A stretch of 62,012 nucleotides of DNA from the NCBI GenBank assembly GCA_022511265.1, contig JAFLRX010000015.1:1-62012 (forward strand). The letters run 5' to 3'. The notes beneath the pieces were generated by a model, which saw only the letters and a program-made list of their open reading frames with translations, had not been told where the DNA came from and did not search any database. Source of the DNA: Eubacterium sp. GTDB lineage: Bacteria; Bacillota; Clostridia; Oscillospirales; Ruminococcaceae. Below are positions 9,115-18,014 of this stretch, piece by piece (position 1 is the first letter of the stretch; the number at the start of each line of letters is the position of its first letter). A program made the translations under genes and the position numbers.

Positions 9115-9255
9115 TCGTATCGCCCCCAACAGCGCGTGTCACACCTGTTTATTTTCCATCTGTTTTTATCAAAACGATTCTGCTTCGTACGTTTTTATTG
9201 CCTGCAAATATTGATTTATCTCGTTATTTGTACAATAACTATATCTATACAGCCA

Positions 9256-9284
9256 ATTATATCATAATCGTATAAAAAAATCAA
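9256..9284 (-). promoter_or_regulatory. Promoter of the EAL-domain gene
   Basis: Minus strand TTGATT, 17 nt, TATAAT. It implies a 5' leader of about 135 bases, in which I see no cyclic-di-GMP riboswitch core. Confidence 0.78.
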
Positions 9285-9325
9285 TCGTCTGAGCGATGAA
9301 ATTTACTGTTTTTTATAAGCAGCGC

Positions 9326-9357
9326 ACTTATTCACTATTCACTATTACTTATTCACT
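9326..9357. repeat. Short tandem TATTCAC-type repeat
   Basis: Four imperfect copies of a 7-8-base unit (TTATTCAC, TATTCAC, TATTACT, TATTCAC) directly before the purB terminator. The same units recur at 7158-7174, 49016-49039 and 56466-56586, each next to a terminator. Confidence 0.6.
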
Positions 9358-9384
9358 AAAAAATCCCCCATAGGGGGATTTTTT
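9358..9384 (-). terminator. Terminator of purB
   Basis: Perfect 12-bp stem AAAAAATCCCCC / GGGGGATTTTTT with a 3-base loop, immediately after the purB stop. The A/T ends are symmetrical, so it can act in both directions. Confidence 0.92.
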
Positions 9385-9385
9385 A

Positions 9386-10825
9386 TTACACTGATAATTC
9401 AGCCTTTTCGCCCAGTACGTCTTTGTTGGCGTCCAGCACGGGCTTTACGCACTCGGCGAGGAAATCCTCCACCTGCTGCGCGCTTCTTCCCGTGAAATTC
9501 TCGGGGATAAGCATTGCCTCTATCTCTTCCTTGGTTATCATAAAGGCGGGGTCGCCCGCTATTCTGTCCACAAGGTCGTTTTCGCCGCCCTGCTCTTTTA
9601 TCACCGCACCCGCCGCAACGCTGTGCTGACGTATCTTTTCATGCAGCTCCTGACGGTCTCCGCCGTTCTTTACCGCCTTCATCATAATGTTTTCGGTAGC
9701 CATAAACGGCAGCTCGCGCATCAGACGCGCGCGGATGACCTTCGGGTACACTACAATGCCGTCGGTGACATTCAGCATGATGTCGAGTATCGCGTCTATC
9801 GCGAGGAAGCCCTCCGCCACCGCAACTCTCTTGTTCGCGCTGTCGTCCAGCGTCCGCTCGAACCACTGAGTTCCCGCCGTAAACGCGGGGTTGAGGGTGT
9901 CTATCATCACATAGCGTGACAGCGAGGTTATACGCTCTGCCCTCATCGGGTTGCGCTTGTACGGCATCGCCGACGAGCCTATCTGATTTTTCTCGAACGG
10001 CTCTTCCATCTCCTTGAAATGCGCCAGCAGACGCAGGTCGTTGGAGAACTTCGAGCAGCTCTGCGCGATACCGCCCAGCACATTCAGCACGCGGCTGTCT
10101 ACCTTTCTTGAATAGGTCTGACCGCTGACCGGCACGCACTTTTCAAAGCCCATTTCCCGGGCAATCATACCTTCCAGCTGCTTTATCCTGTCATGGTCGC
10201 CGTCAAACAGCTCCATAAAGCTTGCCTGCGTGCCTGTCGTACCCTTTTGCCCCAGCAGCTTCAGATTGTTCATCTGATACTCAAGGTCCTCAAGGTCCAT
10301 CAGCAGCTCGTTGGTCCACAGCGTCGCGCGCTTGCCGACGGTGGTTGGCTGTGCCGGCTGAAGATGCGTATACGCAAGGCAGGGCATGTCCTTGTATTTC
10401 TCCGCAAAGCGCGCAAGGTTAGCGATAACATTGACCAGCTTTCTGTGTACTATCTTCATTGCGTCCCGCATAACTATCACGTCGGTGTTGTCGCCGACAT
10501 AGCAGCTGGTCGCGCCGAGGTGGATGATTCCCTTTGCCTTGGGGCAGCACGCGCCGTAGGTGTGTACGTGCGCCATTACGTCGTGGCGCAGCAGCTTTTC
10601 TTCCTTTTCGGCATATTCAAAATCTATGTTGTCTACGTTTGCCTCCAGTTCTTCCACCATTTCGGGTGTTATGCTGTCAAGGCCCAGCTGCATCTCCGCA
10701 CGGGCAAGCGCCACCCACAGGCGGCGGAAGGTGGAAAACTTCTTCTGCGCGGAAAAAACATACTGCATTTCCGGGCTGGCATATCTGGTGCAAAACGGGC
10801 TTTCATAAGTATCGTAATTTGTCAT
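9386..10825 (-). CDS. purB: Adenylosuccinate lyase
   Basis: A 479-residue enzyme of the fumarase/aspartase superfamily that releases fumarate from SAICAR and from adenylosuccinate in purine synthesis. Clear signatures are IHLGATSCYVGDNTDV, TRKVDS-like YSRKVDSRV, and the catalytic loop GSSAMPYKRNPMRAE near residue 285. Length fits the longer, clostridial/eukaryote-like PurB group. The ATG has GGGAG 7 bases upstream. It stands alone with its own promoter and a strong terminator, not in a pur operon. Confidence 0.96.
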   Translation of the reverse strand: MTNYDTYESPFCTRYASPEMQYVFSAQKKFSTFRRLWVALARAEMQLGLDSITPEMVEELEANVDNIDFEYAEKEEKLLRHDVMAHVHTYGACCPKAKGIIHLGATSCYVGDNTDVIVMRDAMKIVHRKLVNVIANLARFAEKYKDMPCLAYTHLQPAQPTTVGKRATLWTNELLMDLEDLEYQMNNLKLLGQKGTTGTQASFMELFDGDHDRIKQLEGMIAREMGFEKCVPVSGQTYSRKVDSRVLNVLGGIAQSCSKFSNDLRLLAHFKEMEEPFEKNQIGSSAMPYKRNPMRAERITSLSRYVMIDTLNPAFTAGTQWFERTLDDSANKRVAVAEGFLAIDAILDIMLNVTDGIVVYPKVIRARLMRELPFMATENIMMKAVKNGGDRQELHEKIRQHSVAAGAVIKEQGGENDLVDRIAGDPAFMITKEEIEAMLIPENFTGRSAQQVEDFLAECVKPVLDANKDVLGEKAELSV

Positions 10826-10856
10826 GGTATTTCTCCCTTTTGTAAGTTATATTTTT

Positions 10857-10885
10857 ATTGTAACATATTTCACGGTAGTAATCAA
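10857..10885 (-). promoter_or_regulatory. Promoter of purB
   Basis: Minus strand TTGATT, 17 nt, TACAAT, giving a leader of about 25 bases. No purine riboswitch or long leader is present. Confidence 0.75.
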
Positions 10886-10902
10886 TATCTACGGCAAAAA
10901 AA

Positions 10903-10930
10903 TTCCGCCGCCCCGAATGGGACGTCGGAA
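10903..10930 (-). terminator. Terminator of the leucine-rich-repeat gene
   Basis: A 12-position stem (TTCCGACGTCCC / GGGGCGGCGGAA on the minus strand) with one mismatch and one G-T pair, a 4-base loop and seven T after it. It lies just past a block of 25-bp tandem repeats. Confidence 0.85.
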
Positions 10931-10934
10931 GATT

Positions 10935-11034
10935 TTTTAAGTTGTTTTTGCAGTTATTATTTTAAGTTGTCTTTGCGCTTATTATTTTAAGTTGTTTTTG
11001 CACTTATTGTTTTAAGTTGTCTTTGCGTTTATTG
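10935..11034. repeat. Four tandem 25-bp repeats across the 3' end of the surface-protein gene
   Basis: Exactly four 25-base units, each beginning TTTTAAGTTGT and ending near TTATT, differing at only a few positions. The rightmost unit contains the stop codon and last seven codons of the leucine-rich-repeat gene; the other three lie in its 3' untranslated region and each carries a copy of the same stop. Confidence 0.93.
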
Positions 11035-11833
11035 TCTTAGCTGCGCCGTACAATGCCGTACTGCCGGACATCTTATATGTTATTACTCTGAAATTGTAAG
11101 AGGTCTTTGTTTTAAGTCCGGTTATGCGATATTCGGTGGTAGAGTTGTTGGTTATCTTGGCAACCCTTACCCACGAGCCGTTGACCTGCTGTTCAATGAT
11201 ATAGCCTGCGGCACTGGTGTTCTTGTTCCAGCCGATGCGTATCGCGTTGGTTGCCTTTCCCTTTACGGTCAATCCACTTGCCGCGCTGGGGTTGGTGCGC
11301 CAGCTGCCGCTGGTATATCCGCTGTACAAAGCAGTGCTGCCCGACATCTTATACGCACGGACACGGAAGCTGTATGCCGTGCCTGCGGCAAGACCGCTCA
11401 CGCGGTACTCGACGGTTGCGTTGTTGGTTATCTTTGCAATACGCTTCCATGTCGAGCCAACCTTCTGCTCTACTATATACCCGTCGGCGGAAGCGTTCTT
11501 TGTCCAGCCTATGCGCAATGCGTCTGCGGCTCTGCCTTTGAGCGTCAGCCCGCTGATATTGGACGGATAGGTGCGCCAGCTGCCGCCGAAATATTCGCTG
11601 TAGTATGCCTTGCTGCCGTCCATTTTATATGCCATAACGCGAAAGCTGTAGGCTGTGCCTGCGGCAAGTCCGCTTATGCGATACTCAGTAGTGGAGTTGT
11701 TGGTTATCTTTGCGATACGCTTCCACGTAGAGCCGACTTTCTGCTCTACGATATATCCATCGGCAGAGGTGTTCTTTGTCCATCCCAGACGGAGCGCGTC
11801 GGAGGCTCTGCCCTTTAGTGTGAGACCGGATAC
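11012..11833. repeat. Three direct ~276-bp repeats encoding fibronectin III domains
   Basis: The three domain-coding units are in register (92 codons). The first two are nearly identical in protein and very close in DNA, indicating recent internal duplication; the third is more diverged and shortened at its end. Confidence 0.85.
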
Positions 11834-12628
11834 CGGAACAACGGCGTTATAGTGTCTGGTCGCATCCGTAAGGCAAGAATTATATGAGCCTATGTTTATA
11901 TTATTCCATTGCGCTTGCGTACCGGTATAATAGACGTCCTTAATGGCATTGCATTCGTAAAAAGCTGAACTGTCTATCCTTTTTACGCTTTTGGGTATCG
12001 TTATCGAGGTAAGCTTTGTGCATCCGTAAAAAGTAGAGACCTCTATGTACATTAATTTATTGGGCAATTTGATTGATGTAAGACCTTTGCAATAGTAAAA
12101 CGCAGCAGGGTTTATGTATTCGACACTGTCCGGGATCGTTACCGAGGTAATATTATCACAAAAGCTAAAAGCCCCATCGACTATACATATAACGCTGCTC
12201 GGTACCGTATAACTGCCCTTTTTTGCACAGGGCCAGCAAATAAGATAATCTTTTGCCTTGGTAAAAAGCACACCGTTTTCGGAAGAGAACGCTTTATTTC
12301 CCGAGGCCACATTTATTTCCGTAAGATCCGGGCACTGAGAAAATGCGCCCATTTCTATCCTTGTAACGCTGTCGGGTATGGTTATGGTGTTAACACCTGT
12401 ACATCCGTAAAAAGTTCCGCTTGATATGCTTGTCACGGTTTTGCCGTTAATGGTTTTCGGGATGGAAAGATTTTTTTCGCTGCCTTTGTAGTAATATATA
12501 TCTACCGTTCCGTCGTCCAGTACGTTATACTGATAATCTCCCCATGTCGCCGCCGATGCTCCAATCGCGCATACCGCGCAGACTGCCAATGCGCCTATCA
12601 AGACTGCCAAAATTCTTTTCAAGCTCAT
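11012..12628 (-). CDS. Secreted BspA-like leucine-rich-repeat protein with three fibronectin type III domains
   Basis: A 538-residue exported protein. Residues 1-27 are a signal peptide ending ASA-A. Residues about 40-260 carry BspA/LRR_5-type leucine-rich repeats (FYGCTGVNTITIPDSV, FSFCDNITSVTIPDSV, FYGCTKLTSITIPKSV). Three fibronectin III domains follow at about 266, 358 and 450, each 92 residues in the first two copies and very alike (GYIVEQKVGSTWKRIAKITN). There is no sortase motif or membrane anchor. BspA-like proteins often mediate adhesion to host or other microbes; the function here is inferred. It has its own promoter and terminator. Confidence 0.88.
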   Translation of the reverse strand: MSLKRILAVLIGALAVCAVCAIGASAATWGDYQYNVLDDGTVDIYYYKGSEKNLSIPKTINGKTVTSISSGTFYGCTGVNTITIPDSVTRIEMGAFSQCPDLTEINVASGNKAFSSENGVLFTKAKDYLICWPCAKKGSYTVPSSVICIVDGAFSFCDNITSVTIPDSVEYINPAAFYYCKGLTSIKLPNKLMYIEVSTFYGCTKLTSITIPKSVKRIDSSAFYECNAIKDVYYTGTQAQWNNINIGSYNSCLTDATRHYNAVVPVSGLTLKGRASDALRLGWTKNTSADGYIVEQKVGSTWKRIAKITNNSTTEYRISGLAAGTAYSFRVMAYKMDGSKAYYSEYFGGSWRTYPSNISGLTLKGRAADALRIGWTKNASADGYIVEQKVGSTWKRIAKITNNATVEYRVSGLAAGTAYSFRVRAYKMSGSTALYSGYTSGSWRTNPSAASGLTVKGKATNAIRIGWNKNTSAAGYIIEQQVNGSWVRVAKITNNSTTEYRITGLKTKTSYNFRVITYKMSGSTALYGAAKTINAKTT

Positions 12629-12678
12629 AATACCCTGCCTTTCTCCGCATAATCGCGGATTATAATTTACCTACAAAC

Positions 12679-12707
12679 ATTGTAACAAAAACAATCTGCA
12701 ATGTCAA
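12679..12707 (-). promoter_or_regulatory. Promoter of the leucine-rich-repeat gene
   Basis: Minus strand TTGACA, 17 nt, TACAAT, about 50 bases before the start. An AATCCGCG/CGCGGATT-like dyad sits in the leader. Confidence 0.8.
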
Positions 12708-12714
12708 GCAAAAG

Positions 12715-12737
12715 CCGCCGCCCCATAGGGACAGCGG
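12715..12737 (-). terminator. Terminator of the potassium uptake operon
   Basis: A 10-bp stem with two G-T pairs (CCGCTGTCCC / GGGGCGGCGG on the minus strand) followed by CTTTTGC, 7 bases past the trkA stop. It abuts the next promoter. Confidence 0.72.
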
Positions 12738-12743
12738 TAATAT

Positions 12744-13394
12744 TTACAAAATATGAAATCTCTTCTGAATATCCTTAGATTCTCCGAACACCATCATCGT
12801 TTGGTCCTCGGCGAACATTGTGTCCGGCGTTACTCTCAGCTCCATTTTTCCGTTTTTCTTCATAGCCATTATGGTTATGCTGTAGCGTTTTCTTATGTCT
12901 ATCTGACCGACGGTCTTGCCTATCCATTCCTTGGGCACCTCTATCTCGAATATCGCGTACCCCTCGCTAAGCTCTATGTAATCGAATATATGCTCAGAGC
13001 TATAGCGGATAGCCGTCCACTTTGCCAGCTGCTTTTCGGGATAAACTATCTCGTCCGCGCCGTTTCTCAGCAAGAACTTTGCCTGTATCTCCTGCGCCGC
13101 GCGGGATACCACGAGCTTTGCACCCAGCTCTTTCAACAGAGAGGTAGTCTCCAGCGAGCTTTGGAAGTTGTTGCCGATAGCCACTATACATACGTCAAAA
13201 TTCTTTACGCCCAGCGACTTCAAAAACTCCTCGTTGGTGCTGTCGCCTATCTGCGCATTAGTTACATACGGCAGTATCGCGTCAACACGCTCTTCAACAT
13301 GGTCTATCGCCATAACATGCTGTTTAAGCTCGTTTAACGTCATCGCGATATGCCTGCCGAAACGTCCCAGTCCTATCAACAAAATGGATTTCAT
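12744..13394 (-). CDS. KtrA/TrkA-type potassium channel regulatory protein
   Basis: A 216-residue cytosolic RCK protein that forms a ring on the TrkH/KtrB pore and gates it by nucleotide binding. The N-terminal Rossmann fold shows GLGRFGRHIAMTL, a conserved acidic residue in VMAIDHVEERVD, and IGDSTNEEFLKSLG. The C-terminal RCK_C domain (about 135-216) includes WIGKTVGQIDIRKRY. A single-RCK length fits KtrA rather than the doubled TrkA of enterics. It is last of three genes: CBS protein, pore, regulator. Confidence 0.92.
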   Translation of the reverse strand: MKSILLIGLGRFGRHIAMTLNELKQHVMAIDHVEERVDAILPYVTNAQIGDSTNEEFLKSLGVKNFDVCIVAIGNNFQSSLETTSLLKELGAKLVVSRAAQEIQAKFLLRNGADEIVYPEKQLAKWTAIRYSSEHIFDYIELSEGYAIFEIEVPKEWIGKTVGQIDIRKRYSITIMAMKKNGKMELRVTPDTMFAEDQTMMVFGESKDIQKRFHIL

Positions 13395-13446
13395 AATTAT
13401 AACAATTCCTTTCCCCTAAAGGTACTAAACTATATCCTTCAAGCTG

Positions 13447-14793
13447 TTAACCTACGGTTATTTTTTCCTGAGGTAATTTTGAAAGATTTGTCTGCGTGCC
13501 GGAAACCGTCGCAAATATCAGTGTCAGTCCTCCCGCACGTCCGAAAAACATAAGTATAATCAATATCACCTTGGATATCGCGCCGAGCTGCGGCGTTATA
13601 CCGAGTGTCAGCCCTACCGTGCCTATCGCCGATGCCGCCTCAAACAAGCATGTCAGCAGCGGTAACCCCTCTACTGAGCAGATTATCAGCGTGCCCGCCA
13701 GCAGCAACACTATGTACATCAGTATTACCGTTGCCGCCTGCTTTACCGTGTCATCCGATATCCTACGCCCGAAGAACTTTGCATAGTCTCTCCTACGGAA
13801 CACCGACATCGCAGCCGCGAAGAACACCGCAACCGTGGTGACCTTTATACCGCCTGCCGTCGAACCGGGTGCGCCGCCTATCAGCATAAGTATTATCACT
13901 ATTGCGATACCAGTCTCACTCAGAGTATTCAGATCCACCGAGTTGTACCCTGCCGTTCTTGATGTGACAGTCAGAAACATAGAATCCCATATCTTATCAA
14001 CCGTCGGGACACCGCTGAACTCACATAAGAAAAAGTAAAAAAACGGCAGTACTATCAATATAGCAGTGATAACAAATATCACCTTTGTCTGCATTCGGTA
14101 TTTTCTGATGTTGAACTTGTTGACCCGCATATCATCCCATGTAAGAAAGCCTATGCCGCCCATGGTTATCAGCATCATAACCGCCAGATTTACCAGCGGA
14201 TTTGCCTCGTACGCCGTAAGGGACGAGAATTGCTGATTTATCCCCATCAGGTCAAACCCAGCGTTGCAAAACGCGGATATCGAGTGAAATACCGAGTACC
14301 ATATTCCTCTGCCCACGCCGAAGTCGGCGCAGAATACCGGCATCATCATCAGCGCACCGATAAGCTCTGTTACCAAAGTGACCTTTAGTATAAACCCTGC
14401 CAGCTTTACCACTCCGCCCACCTTCGGCGCGGAGATAGCCTCCTGCATCGTGCTGCGCTGCATCAGTCCTATCTTACGACCGGACAAGATAGCAAACCAC
14501 GCAGTAACGGTGACGCTGCCCAGTCCTCCGACCTCGGCAAGCAGCATTATCATAAATTGGCCAAACTCGGACCAGTAGGTCGCTGTGTCCTGCACCACCA
14601 GTCCTGTGACACACGCCGCCGATGTGGAGGTAAACAGTGCCGTGAACACCGGCGCACCGCCGTCTCCGCGGGTGGATATCGGCAGCATAAGCAGCAGCGT
14701 GCCGACCAGAATGACCATAATATAGCCGATTATAATTATCTGAAACGTGTTGAGACGTCTCATTTTATTTAACACATTTGATATTTTTGCCAT
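13447..14793 (-). CDS. KtrB/TrkH-type potassium transporter pore subunit
   Basis: A 448-residue membrane protein with four helix-pore-helix repeats. Each repeat's selectivity-filter glycine can be seen: ACVTGLVV, FCNAGFDLMG, RTAGYNSVD and IGTVGLTLG. This makes it a K+ uptake channel/transporter, possibly Na+ linked. Its start lies 6 bases past the CBS-protein stop, so translation is coupled; the regulator gene follows 52 bases downstream. Confidence 0.94.
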   Translation of the reverse strand: MAKISNVLNKMRRLNTFQIIIIGYIMVILVGTLLLMLPISTRGDGGAPVFTALFTSTSAACVTGLVVQDTATYWSEFGQFMIMLLAEVGGLGSVTVTAWFAILSGRKIGLMQRSTMQEAISAPKVGGVVKLAGFILKVTLVTELIGALMMMPVFCADFGVGRGIWYSVFHSISAFCNAGFDLMGINQQFSSLTAYEANPLVNLAVMMLITMGGIGFLTWDDMRVNKFNIRKYRMQTKVIFVITAILIVLPFFYFFLCEFSGVPTVDKIWDSMFLTVTSRTAGYNSVDLNTLSETGIAIVIILMLIGGAPGSTAGGIKVTTVAVFFAAAMSVFRRRDYAKFFGRRISDDTVKQAATVILMYIVLLLAGTLIICSVEGLPLLTCLFEAASAIGTVGLTLGITPQLGAISKVILIILMFFGRAGGLTLIFATVSGTQTNLSKLPQEKITVG

Positions 14794-14799
14794 ATTCTT

Positions 14800-15210
14800 T
14801 TACTCAGCTTTATCCAACATTTCAGTCACAGCCTTTATCACCGACCGCCTTGTTATTATCCCGCACAGGCAGCCGCGGTCGTCCACTATCGGGACAAAGT
14901 TCTGCTGCAGCACCGCCTCCAGCACCTGCTCACGCTCGGAGTTTATCTTCAGCGGCGGACAAAAGTCCCTGCGGAACAGCTCTCCGACGCGGGTGCTTTC
15001 AAGCTTGTGCATATCCGTGCTGCCGATGTTTATGATGTGACGCAGAAAGTCGCCCTCGGTTATCGCGCCGAGATACCGCTCGTTAGTGTCGAGCACCGGC
15101 ACGGCGGTAAAGCCGTGGCTGCGCAGCTTTTCAAGCCCCTGACGCACACTGTCATTTTCATGAATATGCGCGGTCAGTATTTTCGGTGTCATTATCTTTG
15201 CTAAATTCAC
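14800..15210 (-). CDS. Tandem CBS-domain protein linked to K+ uptake
   Basis: About 136 residues made of two CBS motifs (residues about 4-60 and 75-136), an adenine-nucleotide-binding module. Motifs are HGFTAVPVLDTNERYLGAI and NFVPIVDDRGCLCGIITRR. I choose the GTG start because GGAGG lies 7 bases before it; in the longer ATG frame this ribosome-binding site would be inside the gene. Its place ahead of the pore and RCK genes suggests it senses ATP/ADP or c-di-AMP for the transporter, but that is inference. Confidence 0.82.
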   Translation of the reverse strand: MNLAKIMTPKILTAHIHENDSVRQGLEKLRSHGFTAVPVLDTNERYLGAITEGDFLRHIINIGSTDMHKLESTRVGELFRRDFCPPLKINSEREQVLEAVLQQNFVPIVDDRGCLCGIITRRSVIKAVTEMLDKAE

Positions 15211-15304
15211 AGTACGCCCTCCCATTCTTTGGTCGTATCATACGGTAAAATTTTATCAATTATACTTCCCGAATATTAATCGAATGTTAAGCAATGTTAT
15301 GCCA

Positions 15305-15330
15305 AAAAGCCGCGCATACGCGCGGCTTTT
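15305..15330 (-). terminator. Terminator of the ribosomal supercluster (after rplQ)
   Basis: Perfect 11-bp stem AAAAGCCGCGC / GCGCGGCTTTT with a 4-base loop and minus-strand CTTTTTGG, 8 bases past the rplQ stop. Confidence 0.92.
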
Positions 15331-15337
15331 GCAATAA

Positions 15338-15679
15338 TTACACCAGTTCGATTATCGCCATTTCGGCTGCGTCGCCTCTTCTGGGACCAATCTTTATAAT
15401 GCGGGTATAACCGCCGTTCTTGTCAGCGTATTTGGGAGCTATCTCGTCAAATACCTTCTTAGCTACTTCTTCCTTGGTTATATATGCCAGCACCTGGCGC
15501 TTGGTATGCAATGTACCTGCCTTGCCGAGGGTTATCATCTTCTCGGCAGCGCTGCGTACCTCTTTGGCTCTGGTCACGGTAGTGGTGATCTTGCCCTTTT
15601 CAAGCAGCAAGGTGACCATGCCTCTGAGCATAGCTTTTCTGTGGTCGCTGGTTCTGCCCAGCTTTCTTGAACCTGCCAT
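15338..15679 (-). CDS. rplQ: 50S ribosomal protein L17
   Basis: 113 residues; the N-terminal [16 protein letters not shown] block and the terminal [14 protein letters not shown] are diagnostic. It is the last gene of the alpha-operon part, 43 bases after rpoA, and its end marks the end of the 31-gene run. Confidence 0.98.
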   Translation of the reverse strand: MAGSRKLGRTSDHRKAMLRGMVTLLLEKGKITTTVTRAKEVRSAAEKMITLGKAGTLHTKRQVLAYITKEEVAKKVFDEIAPKYADKNGGYTRIIKIGPRRGDAAEMAIIELV

Positions 15680-15722
15680 GTTATTCTCTCCTTTCGGATA
15701 TAATAAATGTTATCGTTGATCG

Positions 15723-16682
15723 TCAATTGTTGTCGTCATCGCTTGCCAGATCAAAGCCCAGAGACTGGAGCTTGCTTCTGACTTCCTCAAACGACTTTTT
15801 GCCTAAGTTTCTGACCTTCATCATATCGCTCTGCGACATGCTGATAAGGTCGTCCACCGTGTTGATGTTGGCGCGCTTGAGGCAGTTGAAGGAACGAACC
15901 GAAAGGTCCAGATCGTCAATAGTCATCTCAAGCAGCTTATCCTTGCCGGTCTCGCTCTTGTCCGCCATCAGCTCGGGCTGGATGGATTCGTCCGAAAGCT
16001 CAACAAACAGCTGTAAATGATCGGTAAGCATCTTAGCCGCAAAGGATACTGCCTCCTTGGCCGAGATAGTGCCGTCCGTCCATACCTCAAGAATAAGCTT
16101 GTCGTAGTCGGTGCGCTGACCGACACGGGTATTTTCCACGGTGTAGTTTACCTTTAATACAGGTGTGTAAATGCTGTCGACAGCAATTATGCCGATAATC
16201 GGCTGAAGCTGCTGCTTGTTCTTTTCCGCGGACACATAGCCTCTGCCTCTGTCAAGAGTTATCTCCATATAGAGCTTTGCTCCGGGGCCGAGGGTAGCTA
16301 TATGCATACCGGGGTCAAGTATCTCTATCTCACTGTCGGTCTTTATGTCGCCGGCAGTTACAACACACTCGCCTTCAGCTTCAATATAAACTGTTTTCGG
16401 GCATTCGCCATACATTTTTGCAATGAGACCCTTGATGTTGAGGACTATTTCCGTAACATCCTCTTTTACACCGGGGATAGTGGAAAATTCATGCTGTACC
16501 CCGTCTATCTTGACAGAGGTCACCGCCACTCCGGGGAGCGAGGAAAGCAGTACGCGGCGCAGGCTGTTGCCCAGCGTGTTGCCGTATCCGGCTTCCAGCG
16601 GCTCAAGCGTGAACATACCGTAGGTTCCGTCGGGTTTGAGCTTAACGGTCTCTATTACGGGCTTTTCAATTTTTTCAAGCAT
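15723..16682 (-). CDS. rpoA: RNA polymerase alpha subunit
   Basis: 319 residues. The N-terminal domain (1-230) that dimerises and nucleates polymerase assembly shows [20 protein letters not shown] and [14 protein letters not shown]. The C-terminal domain (about 250-310), which binds UP elements and activators, shows [16 protein letters not shown]-type sequence (here [17 protein letters not shown]) and [12 protein letters not shown]. Start ATG with GGGAGGG upstream. It is preceded by an unusually long 215-base spacer after rpsD. Confidence 0.98.
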   Translation of the reverse strand: MLEKIEKPVIETVKLKPDGTYGMFTLEPLEAGYGNTLGNSLRRVLLSSLPGVAVTSVKIDGVQHEFSTIPGVKEDVTEIVLNIKGLIAKMYGECPKTVYIEAEGECVVTAGDIKTDSEIEILDPGMHIATLGPGAKLYMEITLDRGRGYVSAEKNKQQLQPIIGIIAVDSIYTPVLKVNYTVENTRVGQRTDYDKLILEVWTDGTISAKEAVSFAAKMLTDHLQLFVELSDESIQPELMADKSETGKDKLLEMTIDDLDLSVRSFNCLKRANINTVDDLISMSQSDMMKVRNLGKKSFEEVRSKLQSLGFDLASDDDNN

Positions 16683-16897
16683 TTGGTTTACCCTCCCACA
16701 AGTTTTTGTTGATTGTTGTCTCGGGATTTCCCGACCTAAACAGGCTGTTATACGTTTTCCGTAAAACGCCCAGTTAATTTTAAATTACGCTTTCGGGTAT
16801 AAGTTGATGTGATGTCCCCGCGCGGTAAACGGCGCGCAATCGTAAATTAAAAATAACTGATACATACCGCCCTTGCGGTATGAAAAGAGAATGCCGA
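16683..16897 (-). promoter_or_regulatory. Structured 215-base spacer between rpsD and rpoA
   Basis: No gene is seen. The minus-strand RNA can fold several stems: CATACCGC/GCGGTATG (16863-16882), CGTTTT/AAAACG near the middle, and TCGGGA/TCCCGA just before the rpoA ribosome-binding site. I find no clear promoter or T-run, so it may modulate rpoA expression within the operon or be an RNA-processing site. Confidence 0.4.
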
Positions 16898-17494
16898 TTA
16901 TTTCGAGTACAACTCGATGATCAGGTGCTCTGCGATCTCATAGTCGATCTCGTCGCGCTGAGACTCGCGTACTACCTTTGCGGACATTGCCTCTTTATTT
17001 ACGTCCAGCCATAACGGAACCAATCTTCCGTTCGTCTGTTCAACGATCTGTGCAAACTTGGGGCTCTTCTTGCTCTTTTCGCTGACTGCAATAACATCGC
17101 CGGGCTTAATTCTGTAGGAAGGAACGTCTACCTTCTGACCGTTTACGGTGAAATGACCGTGTGTTACCAGCTGTCTGGACTCACGTCTGGTGATAGCCAT
17201 ACCCATTCTGAATACCACGTTGTCAAGTCTGGACTCAAGTATCTTAAGCAGGTTTTCACCGGAGTTGCCGTCCATCTTAACAGCCTTTTCATAATAATGA
17301 TAGAACTGCTTTTCAAGCACGCCGTAAATGAACTTCAGCTTCTGCTTTTCCTTGAGCTGCATACCGTAATCGGAAACCTTTTTCCTGTTGTTTGCGTTTG
17401 CGTGACGGTTTGTTTCTTTGCTATATCCCAATACCATGGGAGAAATTCCTAAAGCCTTGCATCTTTTCAAGACCGGTTCTCTGTTTACTGCCAT
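16898..17494 (-). CDS. rpsD: 30S ribosomal protein S4
   Basis: 198 residues; S4 N-terminal domain followed by the S4 RNA-binding fold (ESRLDNVVFRMG, ARQLVTHGHF-type VTHGHFTVNG). S4 nucleates 16S assembly and often represses its own operon. The zinc-binding cysteines seen in some S4 proteins are absent. Confidence 0.98.
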   Translation of the reverse strand: MAVNREPVLKRCKALGISPMVLGYSKETNRHANANNRKKVSDYGMQLKEKQKLKFIYGVLEKQFYHYYEKAVKMDGNSGENLLKILESRLDNVVFRMGMAITRRESRQLVTHGHFTVNGQKVDVPSYRIKPGDVIAVSEKSKKSPKFAQIVEQTNGRLVPLWLDVNKEAMSAKVVRESQRDEIDYEIAEHLIIELYSK

Positions 17495-17586
17495 TTGTCA
17501 GTACCTCCGTTTATTAAATAAATATCGTTTCTTTATGGTTCGCTATAGCGATCCATATACTCCGACGCCGAGCTAACGTACTCGGG

Positions 17587-17991
17587 TTATACACGTCTGC
17601 GCTTGGGCGGACGGCATCCGTTGTGAGGGATAGGAGTAACATCCTTTATCAGCTTCACCTCAAGCCCTGCTGCCTGTAAAGCGCGGATAGCGGCTTCACG
17701 ACCCATACCGGGTCCCTTTACGAAAACCTCAACGGTCTTCAGTCCGTGCTCCATAGCGGCCTTTGCAGCTGTCTCAGCAGCACTCTGTGCAGCGAAAGGA
17801 GTCGATTTTCTCGAGCCTCTGAAGCCGAGCTCGCCTGCCGATGCCCACGATAAAGTGTTGCCGTGATTATCCGTGATAGTAACAATTGTATTGTTAAAGC
17901 TCGACTGGATATGAGCTGCGCCGTTTTCTATATTCTTGCGCTCGCGGCGTCTGCGGATAACCGGCTTCTTAGAACCTTGTGCCTTTGCCAT
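17587..17991 (-). CDS. rpsK: 30S ribosomal protein S11
   Basis: 134 residues; [27 protein letters not shown] and [10 protein letters not shown] are the family signatures. It follows rpsM by 23 bases. A 92-base spacer with a CGCTATAGCG palindrome separates it from rpsD. Confidence 0.98.
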   Translation of the reverse strand: MAKAQGSKKPVIRRRRERKNIENGAAHIQSSFNNTIVTITDNHGNTLSWASAGELGFRGSRKSTPFAAQSAAETAAKAAMEHGLKTVEVFVKGPGMGREAAIRALQAAGLEVKLIKDVTPIPHNGCRPPKRRRV

Positions 17992-18014
17992 TTATTTACC
18001 ACCTTTCACGAAGT

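Noticed and set aside
9130-9255. Cyclic-di-GMP riboswitch before the EAL gene
   Set aside because: The leader lacks the conserved GEMM core and its tetraloop-receptor pattern.
10935-11034. CRISPR array
   Set aside because: The 25-bp units are directly adjacent with no unique spacers and overlap a gene end; no cas genes are present.
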